The position numbers and the translations under genes were made by a program. DNA of 64,000 nucleotides, from assembly GCF_042683045.1 (NCBI RefSeq), contig NZ_JBHUIT010000017.1, positions 264,306-328,305 of the forward strand. The letters run 5' to 3'. Numbering within the stretch: position 1 is the stretch's first letter; each line of letters begins with the position of its first letter. The notes under the pieces were generated by a model. That model had not been told where the DNA came from. It ran no database searches and saw only the letters and a list, made by a program, of their open reading frames with translations. The DNA comes from Luteolibacter algae. Lineage in GTDB: Bacteria; Verrucomicrobiota; Verrucomicrobiia; Verrucomicrobiales; Akkermansiaceae. Shown here piece by piece: positions 43,810 to 51,821 of this stretch.

Positions 43810-44535
43810 GTGAGAAAAGATCGATTGGATGCGCTGCTGGTTTTACGAGGAATGTGTGATTCCAGAGAGCAGGGAAAAAGGCTGGTTCTGGCGGGCGAGG
43901 TGAAGGTGGATGGCCGTGTGGTGGATAAACCCGCGGAGCGTTTCGGCGAAGATGCCGTCGTGGAAATTAAGGAAAAACCGAGGTTTGTGGGCCGTGGAGG
44001 CTTGAAGCTGGAAGGTGCGTTGATCCATTTCGGGATCGATGTTTCCGGTTGGACGTGTCTTGATGTTGGCGCTTCCACCGGAGGTTTTACCGACTGTCTG
44101 CTACAGCGGGGAGCTGCAAAGGTTCACGCCATTGACGTGGGAACAAACCAGTTGGTATGGAAGCTGAGGAACGATCCACGGGTGATTTCCCGGGAAAAAT
44201 TCAATGCAAGAGGATTGGAGGAGAAAGATCTGGGTGAGAAGGTTCGCTTGGCGGTAATGGATTTGTCTTTCATCTCGCTGACCAAAGTACTTCCGGCGGT
44301 TTTTAGCGTGCTGGAACCGAACGGATCCGTTGTTTGCCTGATCAAGCCCCAATTCGAACTAAGGCGCGAGGATGTCGGCAAAGGCGGGATTGTGCGCGAA
44401 GAAGAATTGAGAGAACGGGCCGTTGAAAAGATCCGGGCCTTCTCCGAGGAAAACGGGCGCGAATGGCGGGGAGTGATACCCGCTCAGATTGCGGGTATGG
44501 ACGGAAATCAGGAATTTCTGGCGTGGATCGGTTGA
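43810..44535 (+). CDS. tlyA: TlyA family rRNA 2'-O-methyltransferase / hemolysin-like
   Basis: The 241-aa product begins with an S4 RNA-binding domain (RLDALLVLRGMCDSREQGKRL) and continues with an FtsJ-type SAM fold, motif I being DVGASTGGFTDCLL. TlyA methylates C1409 of 16S and C1920 of 23S rRNA in some species; the short type acts on 23S only. The start is GTG at 43810, next to the S4 domain as in relatives. It is divergent from nuoG. Confidence 0.94.
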   Translation: MRKDRLDALLVLRGMCDSREQGKRLVLAGEVKVDGRVVDKPAERFGEDAVVEIKEKPRFVGRGGLKLEGALIHFGIDVSGWTCLDVGASTGGFTDCLLQRGAAKVHAIDVGTNQLVWKLRNDPRVISREKFNARGLEEKDLGEKVRLAVMDLSFISLTKVLPAVFSVLEPNGSVVCLIKPQFELRREDVGKGGIVREEELRERAVEKIRAFSEENGREWRGVIPAQIAGMDGNQEFLAWIG

Positions 44536-44653
44536 AAATAATTGAAATAATACAGAATAAAAATCGCTCGTGCGGCTCTATTTATGTAGTAGGATCCCGC
44601 TGAGATACTGAGCCCCTGATCTCTACGAACCAACAAACAAAACCAACCAACCA

Positions 44654-45232
44654 ATGAAATTACTACTTACAGCATTCTGTGCCACCATGTTTACCAGCCC
44701 GCTTGTCTTCGCTGAAAAATGCGAAAAGGGTAAGTGCGACAAAGAAAAAGATGAGTCCACCCTCGTGGCTGAAGCCGGCAAATGTGACAAAGGCGGCAAG
44801 TGCGACAAGGAAAAAGGCGAGTCCACCCTCGTAGCTGAAGCCGGCAAATGCGAAAAAGGCGGCAAGTGCGACAAGGAAAAAAGCGAGTCCACCCTCGTGG
44901 CTGAAGCCGACAAATGCGAAAAAGGCGGCAAATGCGACAAGGAAAAAGGCGAGTCCACCCTCGTAGCTGAAGCCGGTAAATGCGAAAAAGGCGGCAAGTG
45001 CGATAAAGAAAAGGCTGAATCCACTGTGCTTGTATCCACAACTACCGATGCCCTCGCTCATTGCGGCAAGTGCGGTAAAGGTGAGAAGTGCAAGGATTGC
45101 AAAGACGGCGAGAAATGCGAAAAGTGCAAAAAGCACAAAGCTGAAAAAGAAGAAGGCACTCTGATGGCTGGCAAAGATTGCGACAAATGCAAAAAAGGTG
45201 CCGAGGAGAAAGAAGAAGGCACACTTGCTTAA
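44654..45232 (+). CDS. Exported Cys/Lys/Glu-rich tandem-repeat protein (candidate metal-binding or RiPP-like precursor)
   Basis: The 192-aa precursor has a signal peptide (MKLLLTAFCATMFTSPLVFA, cut after A20). The mature 172 residues hold 18 Cys and are otherwise mainly Lys, Glu, Asp and Gly. Four 22-residue repeats (27-114) of the form KCDKEK-x-ESTLVAEA-x-KC-x-KGG are followed by a partial fifth. The C-terminal part has four CxxC pairs (137/140, 146/149, 155/158, 176/179). The short motif E-S/G-TL-V/M-A recurs to the very end (EEGTLA). The Cys-Lys-Gly spacing recalls the EGKCG repeats of HvfA-type metallophore precursors, but no DUF692-type enzyme is adjacent. Metal binding is likely; a modified peptide is only a hypothesis. 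The leader is A/C-rich with AACC repeats and no Shine-Dalgarno; a terminator follows. Confidence 0.8.
   Translation: MKLLLTAFCATMFTSPLVFAEKCEKGKCDKEKDESTLVAEAGKCDKGGKCDKEKGESTLVAEAGKCEKGGKCDKEKSESTLVAEADKCEKGGKCDKEKGESTLVAEAGKCEKGGKCDKEKAESTVLVSTTTDALAHCGKCGKGEKCKDCKDGEKCEKCKKHKAEKEEGTLMAGKDCDKCKKGAEEKEEGTLA
44732..45025 (+). repeat. 66-bp tandem repeats inside the Cys-rich protein gene
   Basis: Four full 66-base units (44732-44995) and a partial fifth to 45025 are nearly identical in DNA as well as protein. The sequence GAGTCCACCCTCGT returns every 66 bases (for instance at 44753 and 44819). Near-identity at silent sites suggests recent duplication or gene conversion, so copy number may vary between strains. 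Confidence 0.92.
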
Positions 45233-45257
45233 TTCCTGGCTAATTCGAATTAGTTTC

Positions 45258-45288
45258 AAAGCCAACGGTTCGTCCGTTGGCTTTTTTT
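45258..45288 (+). terminator. Rho-independent terminator of the Cys-rich protein gene
   Basis: Hairpin AAGCCAACGG/CCGTTGGCTT with a five-base loop followed by seven T residues, 26 bases past the stop codon. Confidence 0.93.
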
Positions 45289-45307
45289 ATGTCCCTGAAT
45301 ATACGGA

Positions 45308-45344
45308 TAAAAAAAACCATTCCCCGTTTTGCGGAGAATGGTGG
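45308..45344 (-). terminator. Rho-independent terminator of the 270-aa PEP-CTERM gene
   Basis: Minus-strand hairpin ACCATTCTCCG/CGGGGAATGGT followed by eight T residues, just past the stop at 45370. Confidence 0.88.
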
Positions 45345-45369
45345 ATGTAGAACGATAGTAACCTTTCCT

Positions 45370-46182
45370 CTAGCGTCTGCGGCGTAGGAAAAGAAGGCTT
45401 CCGAGAGCAATCATGAGAGTGCTCCCTGGTTCTGGAACTGTTTCAAATGAATAGTCACGCACTGTGACTCCGGACACCTGGCCAAGCGTCGATCCATCGC
45501 TCCCGGTAGTTCCTGCAGATGGTAGGGCCTGCATTGCTCCGGTGGTAGATGTCGCGCTCGCAAAACCAGAAGCAGGAGTAACTGTCGTTGCCGCCGTGGA
45601 GTAAATGGTTCCTGCGGATGCGGAAGAGGTTGCCGATAGAATCACCGAGTATTCTGACGCGCTAATCTTGGTAGCAGCCAGTGTCAGAGTCCATGTAGAT
45701 GATAGGAAGGTATTGGCATCCCCGATCACCACATCAGTTCCGATACCCCGCAGAACAAGCGTTTTATTGGGTAGGCTATCGTCTTCGTAGGCAAGCCCAC
45801 CTGAGATTGCAAGCGCTGGCGCAGGTGCGGTAATCTGTTCTGTAAGGCCCAGAACATACATCAGCTCGTTGCCATTCGGGACGTTGGTAATTAGGTTTGT
45901 GCTAGCGCCGAATACAAATGTCGACTTGACGGTATCCGTCGTGCCAACGGTGTTTGCACTTTTAATTGTGGTGTTCTGTGCACGGATGTAGGCACCACTG
46001 AGCGTGGTGGTATTTCCCATGCCATCTACCGTCCATTGGTCCTGGCTAAGCCAGCCATCTTTGCCCGACAACTTCCCGGCCGTATAAACCGGGGTATCGA
46101 ATGAGGTCGAGTAGATTGCCGCTTGTGCAGATGAGGCAGTTGCAATCGCTGCAAGGCTACGAATTAGGTTTCTTGGTTTCAT
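45370..46182 (-). CDS. PEP-CTERM protein, 270 aa
   Basis: The precursor has a signal peptide (MKPRNLIRSLAAIATASSAQA) and a C-terminal PEP-CTERM tail with VPEPGSTLM, a hydrophobic helix and LFLRRRR. The body is Thr/Ser/Ala-rich and beta-like (TYSTSFDTP, GWLSQDQWTVDG), as in extracellular beta-sandwich proteins of this group. Function is unknown; exosortase processing and surface display are expected. It is transcribed alone and ends in its own hairpin. Confidence 0.85.
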   Translation of the reverse strand: MKPRNLIRSLAAIATASSAQAAIYSTSFDTPVYTAGKLSGKDGWLSQDQWTVDGMGNTTTLSGAYIRAQNTTIKSANTVGTTDTVKSTFVFGASTNLITNVPNGNELMYVLGLTEQITAPAPALAISGGLAYEDDSLPNKTLVLRGIGTDVVIGDANTFLSSTWTLTLAATKISASEYSVILSATSSASAGTIYSTAATTVTPASGFASATSTTGAMQALPSAGTTGSDGSTLGQVSGVTVRDYSFETVPEPGSTLMIALGSLLFLRRRR

Positions 46183-46344
46183 GTTTTAAACCACATGGAT
46201 TGTGGCTGCATGATAAATGTATGCATTCCGTCCTTCCTGCATTTATTTTTCAGAATTATTCACTTTAGATCTCTTTTTGCTTTCTGGCCCATAGTTCGCT
46301 CAGAATCAGTGAGTTTGAAGGTGTTGTGCTTGGGTGAAGTCCAC

Positions 46345-46376
46345 AAAAAAGGCCCCGGTTTCAAACCGGAGCCTTT
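46345..46376 (-). terminator. Rho-independent terminator of eno
   Basis: Minus-strand hairpin AAAAGGCTCCGGTTTGAAACC-type stem (arms AAGGCTCCGGTTT and AAACCGGGGCCTT with one mismatch) followed by six T residues, 26 bases past the eno stop. Confidence 0.9.
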
Positions 46377-46402
46377 TGGGAAGTCGTTGTCTCGAAGTTC
46401 GA

Positions 46403-47701
46403 TTACTTCTTGAGAACTTTGAGTTTGCTGACGCCGTAGATGGCGTCCTCACCGAGCTCCTCTTCGATGCGGAGGAGCTGGTTGTATTTTGCAATCCTGT
46501 CGGAGCGGGACATGGAGCCGGTTTTGATTTGTCCGCAGTTTGTAGCAACCGCCAGATCAGCAATCGTGCTATCTTCGGTTTCGCCGGAACGGTGGGAAAG
46601 AACCGCCGTATAGGCATTTTCCTTGGCGAGTTCCACAGCATCGAAGGTTTCTGTGAGGGAACCGATCTGGTTTACTTTCACGAGGATGGAGTTTGCAACG
46701 CCGAGATCGATGCCTTTCTGTAGGAACTTGGAGTTGGTTACGAAAAGGTCATCACCGACAAGTTGGGTGTTTTTACCCATGGTATCGGTAAGGATTTTCC
46801 AGCCATCCCAGTCATTCTCGTCGCAACCGTCTTCGATGGAGATGATCGGGAAGCGCTTCTGGAGATCTGCATAGAAGGCAACGAGCTCTTCGGCTGATTT
46901 CTCCGAGTTATCGGATTTGTGGAAGATGTATTTGCCCTTCTCCTTGTTGAAGAACTCGGAAGATGCCACATCAAGAGCAATGGAGATATCCTCGCCCACT
47001 TTGTAGCCTGCCTTTTCGATCGCTTGGCAGATGACGCCGAGAGCATCTTCCGCGGAGTCGAGCTTGGGAGCAAAACCACCTTCGTCGCCCACAGCTGTGG
47101 AAAGTCCACGGCCATGAAGAACACTCTTAAGTGCGTGGAATACTTCAGCACCATAACGGACAGACTCGCGGAAAGTCGGGGCACCGATCGGGACGATCAT
47201 GAACTCCTGGAAGTCGATCGGAGCATCCGAGTGGGAGCCGCCGTTGATGATATTCATCATTGGAACCGGAAGCACTTTGGCGTTTGGTCCGCCAAGATAC
47301 TTGTAAAGTGGGGTGCCGAGTTGAGCGGAAGCTGCTTTGGCAACGGCAAGGGAAACGCCGAGAACCGCGTTTGCTCCCAGTTTCTTTTTGTTCGCAGTGC
47401 CGTCGAGTTCGATCATTGTCGCATCGATGGATGCTTGTTCCGTCGCGTCGAAACCGAGTAGCTCGGGAGCGATGGTTTCGTTGACTGCCTCAACGGCTTT
47501 GAGAACGCCTTTGCCAAGGTAACGGGACTTGTCGCCATCACGAAGCTCGTGGGCTTCATGCTCGCCGGTGGATGCGCCGGATGGAACCGCGGCACGGCCG
47601 ATCGCGCCGCCTTCAAGGTGGACGTCAACCTCAACAGTTGGGTTGCCGCGTGAGTCGATGACCTCGCGGCCCCGGATTTCTACAATAGTGGTAAGATCCA
47701 T
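46403..47701 (-). CDS. eno: Enolase
   Basis: Enolase interconverts 2-phosphoglycerate and phosphoenolpyruvate. The 432-aa product has the usual length and motifs: GREVIDSRGNPTVEV, VPSGASTGEHEAHELRDGD (SGASTGEHEA), the metal Asp/Glu sites in ALDVASSEF, SIEDGCDENDW and VGDDLFVTNS, and LVKVNQIGSLTET with SHRSGETEDSTIADLAV. It is transcribed after the GreA-like gene (48 bases between them), both minus strand. The leader before ATG is A-rich without a Shine-Dalgarno sequence. Confidence 0.98.
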   Translation of the reverse strand: MDLTTIVEIRGREVIDSRGNPTVEVDVHLEGGAIGRAAVPSGASTGEHEAHELRDGDKSRYLGKGVLKAVEAVNETIAPELLGFDATEQASIDATMIELDGTANKKKLGANAVLGVSLAVAKAASAQLGTPLYKYLGGPNAKVLPVPMMNIINGGSHSDAPIDFQEFMIVPIGAPTFRESVRYGAEVFHALKSVLHGRGLSTAVGDEGGFAPKLDSAEDALGVICQAIEKAGYKVGEDISIALDVASSEFFNKEKGKYIFHKSDNSEKSAEELVAFYADLQKRFPIISIEDGCDENDWDGWKILTDTMGKNTQLVGDDLFVTNSKFLQKGIDLGVANSILVKVNQIGSLTETFDAVELAKENAYTAVLSHRSGETEDSTIADLAVATNCGQIKTGSMSRSDRIAKYNQLLRIEEELGEDAIYGVSKLKVLKK

Positions 47702-47749
47702 GATGTATTATTTGTGTAAGTTTGGAAAGTTTTCCTAAGAGAGGTTTCC

Positions 47750-49597
47750 TTAGGCGTGATAAGCGGAGATGGACTTGATGGTCAATGTTTGCATTTGCTC
47801 GGACTCGACATTGCGGACTTTGGCATCGTCTCCAACGGACAGTCCCATGAGCGCTTTGCCAACATCCGAGAGGTAGGATACTTCCTTCCTTTCCGGAGTG
47901 GAATCCCATGCGCCGAGAACTGTGATGGTTTGTTCTTTGCCATCCTCGTCGGCGAGAACCACAACGGTGCCGATATTCACAGTTTGCGTATCGGCTCCTT
48001 TGAAATCAGTGCCTCTGGCGAGAGCGATTTCACGCTCCAGGGCCGCACGCCGGTGTGCCAGGAATTTTTCCATATCCTTGGCGGATTTGTATTCAAAGTT
48101 TTCGCGGAGGTCGCCGTAAGAGCGGGCAATTTTAACATCCTGAAGGTTTTGCGGGATTTTTACGCGGATAAGTTCTTCCAGCTCCTGTTTCTTCTTCTCC
48201 AGGGATTCCCATGAGACGAGAAGAGGTTCCTCACGTTTTGCCGCGTTTTGTCCGGAGACAAGTTCCACCGTTTCCGGGCGAACTTTGATGATGCGGGCCA
48301 TCAGGGACTTTTTCTCAAGGTCGCCGAAGACAGGACAATCAAGCATCCGGCGCGCAAAGTTTTTCGCTTCGTTGAGATCCATACCATTGACGAGGTCCGA
48401 AAGTAGAGCCTTGTCGTCATTGAGGAGTGTCTGAAGACGCGACGTCTTGCGCGGACCGTCCGAAAGGTGGTCATTTTCAAGCAGGTTGAGGATGGATGCT
48501 CCCACGTCCGCACCAAAGATTTCTTCAGCCGACCCTTTGCGCTCGCGGCAAACCCAGATCAATGCATCTGGGCCGAGTGCCCGGCGTGCGAGGGCGGAGG
48601 AGAGGTGCTCCATGAGAACTGGCATTCCCCCGTTTTCGGAGAGGATACGGGCAATTTCTGTGACTCCGCGGGCACCGACCTGGTCAAAAACGGTAACGAT
48701 CTTTTCAATCCATTCCGGACCAAAAGCCGTTTCGAATGCTTCATAGACCGCCCGTTGGCGGGTTGAAGGGAGAGCGACCAACTCTTCGGCAATGCGGCTG
48801 AGATCGGAACCGGCAATGAGATCGCTGAGGCGGACGGCGCTGGGATCCAGCTCGAGGGCTTTGTTGCTGCCGATGACTTCATCCCGTGCGGCGATGAGTT
48901 GCATGGCATGTCCCAGTTGCACACGGGCAGCTTTCTTCGCCCCGTCATCAATATCCGTGAGAAGTTGTTTGAGGGCTTCCGAGTCTTCATCGAAGGCACC
49001 GATGTCCGCAGCGATTGCTTCCAGCGCTTTGATCATTCCTTTGATATCTTTCGAAGCTTCGAAATCTGCCAATAGAGCCTGGGCGGGGGTGATATCGGTA
49101 TCGCGCAAGACGATAGCTTCCGTGCGCTTGGTGGGCACTACGGCCTTTCGGCTTTCTTTGACCGCCTTCTTGGTCGCATCCCACCATTTTTTGTATTCTT
49201 TGGTCGGGATGACCGCACCGCTCACGAGTGCTTCGATGGCTTCGCCGGTGATGGAGCCGCCATGGCTTTCCAAGATGTGGATGACAAGTGCTACAGAATC
49301 CGTTTTCGCGAGTTTGCGGAGCTCTTCGATTTGCTCGATTTTTACGGCGCGGAAGTCGTCCTGAGGAAGCCACTCTGTTTTCTGCATGGCGAACTGGAGA
49401 TCCATTTCCTGTCCGCTGGATTTTTCAAAGTCTACGACGATTTTTTTTGTCGCAAAATCCCAATCAATCACTTTCCCGGCACCAAATGATTTGTGCAGGC
49501 AGAAATTCCCGGGTGCGAGTTGTGAAAGACGTTCTCCGACAGGCGCTGGTATTTTACCGGCCTCTACCAATTTCTCGACATCAGGATGCATGGACAC
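47750..49597 (-). CDS. GreA/GreB-type transcription elongation factor with a large N-terminal extension
   Basis: The 615-aa product ends in a complete GreA module (about 455-615): a coiled coil with YGDLRENFEYKSAKD, where D496 and E499 are the acidic tip residues, and an FKBP-like C-terminal domain (VNIGTVVVLADEDG, VSYLSDVGKALMGLSVGDDA). Gre factors rescue backtracked RNA polymerase. The 450-residue helical front part has no recognised domain; chlamydial GreA has a similar extra region, so it may be a lineage trait. It lies upstream of eno, same strand. Confidence 0.87.
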   Translation of the reverse strand: MSMHPDVEKLVEAGKIPAPVGERLSQLAPGNFCLHKSFGAGKVIDWDFATKKIVVDFEKSSGQEMDLQFAMQKTEWLPQDDFRAVKIEQIEELRKLAKTDSVALVIHILESHGGSITGEAIEALVSGAVIPTKEYKKWWDATKKAVKESRKAVVPTKRTEAIVLRDTDITPAQALLADFEASKDIKGMIKALEAIAADIGAFDEDSEALKQLLTDIDDGAKKAARVQLGHAMQLIAARDEVIGSNKALELDPSAVRLSDLIAGSDLSRIAEELVALPSTRQRAVYEAFETAFGPEWIEKIVTVFDQVGARGVTEIARILSENGGMPVLMEHLSSALARRALGPDALIWVCRERKGSAEEIFGADVGASILNLLENDHLSDGPRKTSRLQTLLNDDKALLSDLVNGMDLNEAKNFARRMLDCPVFGDLEKKSLMARIIKVRPETVELVSGQNAAKREEPLLVSWESLEKKKQELEELIRVKIPQNLQDVKIARSYGDLRENFEYKSAKDMEKFLAHRRAALEREIALARGTDFKGADTQTVNIGTVVVLADEDGKEQTITVLGAWDSTPERKEVSYLSDVGKALMGLSVGDDAKVRNVESEQMQTLTIKSISAYHA

Positions 49598-49740
49598 AGC
49601 TTGGAAACTCGGATGAGGAAACGCAAGCCTTCCGGTGATAAATCGGTTTTTAGTGATTTTTTCACGTCTAGACTACACGACGAGGAGGGCGGCGCTAGCC
49701 TTTTCGCTCACTGGCCGGGCACTTTTTCGCGCCCGAGGAT

Positions 49741-51579
49741 TCAGACGAGCCTTGCCGCAAGTAGCTCCCGTTGGAAAACGAGTTCTTTTGGTAAATGGTC
49801 GTATAGATCAATGAAAAGTTCTCCTTGCGAGACAAGCTCCGTGCGCCATTCCCGCCGATCAAATCTCATCACTTTTTCGAAGTCTTCCCTGGTGAAATTC
49901 TCCAGACCTTCGATATTGAAATTCTCGTAGTCAGGAATCCATCCGATTTGTGTTTCATGTCCGGCAGCTCCACCCTGGCAACGTTTTACGATCCATTCTA
50001 GGACGCGGATGTTCTCGCTGAAGCCGGGCCACATGAATTTCCCATCTTCGGTCTTGCGGAACCAATTCACGTGGAAAAAGCGGGGAAGATGCGTTAGATA
50101 ACGCTGCATTTCAAGCCAGTGGCCGAAGTAGGCTCCCATGTTGTAGCCGCAGAAAGGGAGCATGGCCATAGGATCGCGCCGGACTTTACCGATGGTGCCG
50201 GCAGCTGCGGCTGTCATCTCAGATCCCATCGTCGCTCCCACGTAGACTCCATGGCCCCAGTTGAATGCCTGATAGACTAGAGGCATGGTAGTAGCACGGC
50301 GGCCACCGAAGATGACACCATCGATGGGAACGCCCTCCGGGCTCTGCCAGTTGGGATCGATCGTAGGGCATTGGGCCGCAGGAGCGGTGAAGCGTGAGTT
50401 CGCGTGTGCGGCGGGACGCCCGCAATCTGGAGTCCAGTCCTTTCCCGTCCAGTCGATGAGATGTGCCGGCGGCTCTGCGGTGAGGCCTTCCCACCAGACA
50501 TCGCCGTCATCCGTAAGTGCGACATTTGTGAAGATGGTATTTTCCCGCATTGATTCCATTGCTATGGAATTCGTCTCCCAGCAGGTCCCCGGAGCAACTC
50601 CGAAAAAACCGGTTTCCGGATTTATCGCATGGAGTTTGCCATCATTATGCGGCCATAGCCACGCGATGTCATCGCCCACGATCGAGGTCTTCCAACCTTT
50701 GTCCGCGTAGGTTTTCGGGGGGACAAGCATTGCCAGATTTGTTTTTCCGCAAGCGGAGGGGAATGCGGCTGTGACGTATGTGGTGGAGCCATCGGGAGCA
50801 TGGAGGCCCAAAATGAGCATGTGTTCCGCCATCCAGCGGTGCTCGCGGGCAATATTGGATGCGATGCGGAGCGCGAGGCATTTTTTGCCAAGAAGCGCAT
50901 TACCTCCATAACCGGAGCCATATGACATGATCTCCCGGGTATCGACGAAATGAGTAATATATTTCTCATCATTACAGGGCCATGGGACATCATTTTCGCC
51001 GGGGGACAGAGGAGCTCCCACGGAATGGAGGCATTTGATGAATTGTGCGTGGCCATCGCGTTTCTTCGGAAGCACACCCGAGGTTTCATCCTCCAGGCGT
51101 TTCAGAATGTGACTCCCCATATGTGCCATGATTCTTGTGTTCACTACAACGTATGGGCTGTCGGTAACCTGAATGCCAATCTTAGCTAGCGGTGATTCGA
51201 GTGGCCCCATGCAGAAGGGGATGACATACATGGTGCGCCCGGCCATGGAGCCCGAAAACTTCGTCAGAAGAAGCTCTCTCATTTCCGTGGGATCCGCCCA
51301 TTTATTGGTGGGGCCCGCCTCATCGGGACGTTTGGTGCAAATGAAGGTTTTTTCTTCGACTCGGGCCACATCGGACGCCTCGGAACGGGCGAGGAAAGAG
51401 TTCGGACGTTTTTCCGGGTTCAAGGGGGTGAATGTTCCCTGCTCACAAAGTAGCTGGGTGAGTTCATCCCATTCCGTCTGGGAGCCATCGCACCATCTTA
51501 CCGATTCCGGGGAGCATAGCTCGGTCATCTCCTCGATCCATGATTGTAAAGCCTGATAGGATGTTCCTTGAATTTTCAT
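49741..51579 (-). CDS. pckG: Phosphoenolpyruvate carboxykinase (GTP)
   Basis: PEPCK-GTP converts oxaloacetate to PEP in gluconeogenesis. The 612-aa product has the kinase P-loop AFPSACGKTNLAML, the omega-lid and metal regions around GDDIAWLW and FGGRRATTMPLV, and the usual length of the GTP type. The preceding segment KCLALRIAS and YGGNALLGKK also fit. It stands alone on the minus strand, 143 bases upstream of the GreA-like gene, in the same direction. Confidence 0.97.
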   Translation of the reverse strand: MKIQGTSYQALQSWIEEMTELCSPESVRWCDGSQTEWDELTQLLCEQGTFTPLNPEKRPNSFLARSEASDVARVEEKTFICTKRPDEAGPTNKWADPTEMRELLLTKFSGSMAGRTMYVIPFCMGPLESPLAKIGIQVTDSPYVVVNTRIMAHMGSHILKRLEDETSGVLPKKRDGHAQFIKCLHSVGAPLSPGENDVPWPCNDEKYITHFVDTREIMSYGSGYGGNALLGKKCLALRIASNIAREHRWMAEHMLILGLHAPDGSTTYVTAAFPSACGKTNLAMLVPPKTYADKGWKTSIVGDDIAWLWPHNDGKLHAINPETGFFGVAPGTCWETNSIAMESMRENTIFTNVALTDDGDVWWEGLTAEPPAHLIDWTGKDWTPDCGRPAAHANSRFTAPAAQCPTIDPNWQSPEGVPIDGVIFGGRRATTMPLVYQAFNWGHGVYVGATMGSEMTAAAAGTIGKVRRDPMAMLPFCGYNMGAYFGHWLEMQRYLTHLPRFFHVNWFRKTEDGKFMWPGFSENIRVLEWIVKRCQGGAAGHETQIGWIPDYENFNIEGLENFTREDFEKVMRFDRREWRTELVSQGELFIDLYDHLPKELVFQRELLAARLV

Positions 51580-51821
51580 ATCTACCTATATCTAAGCCGA
51601 AGTCATTCGTAGCTGCAAGATCAGGCGTTCCAAAGAGAGGATATGCGCAAACTCAAGCAAGATTGGTGGCCGGATCGCTGCGACGCACAGCCTTACCTAC
51701 GTTTTTACGTAGTCATAAAGTGGTTGCGAAAAGGTAGAAGCGGGTCTTTTCTAAGGAGGTCGATGCGGTGGTCCTTCAGGGTTTCCGTATTCAGACTTCC
51801 CCCCAACTCCCCCCAATACAC

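Noticed and set aside
44732..45025. CRISPR array
   Set aside because: The 66-bp repeats are directly adjacent with no spacers and encode protein in frame.
44663..45265. 200-codon minus-strand frame with Phe/Ala repeats over the Cys-rich gene
   Set aside because: It is the mirror of the Lys/Glu/Cys repeats and crosses the terminator of the plus-strand gene.
49598..49740. Terminator between pckG and the GreA-like gene (CGGGC/GCCCG pairing near 49716-49736)
   Set aside because: The hairpin has no following T-run on the minus strand.
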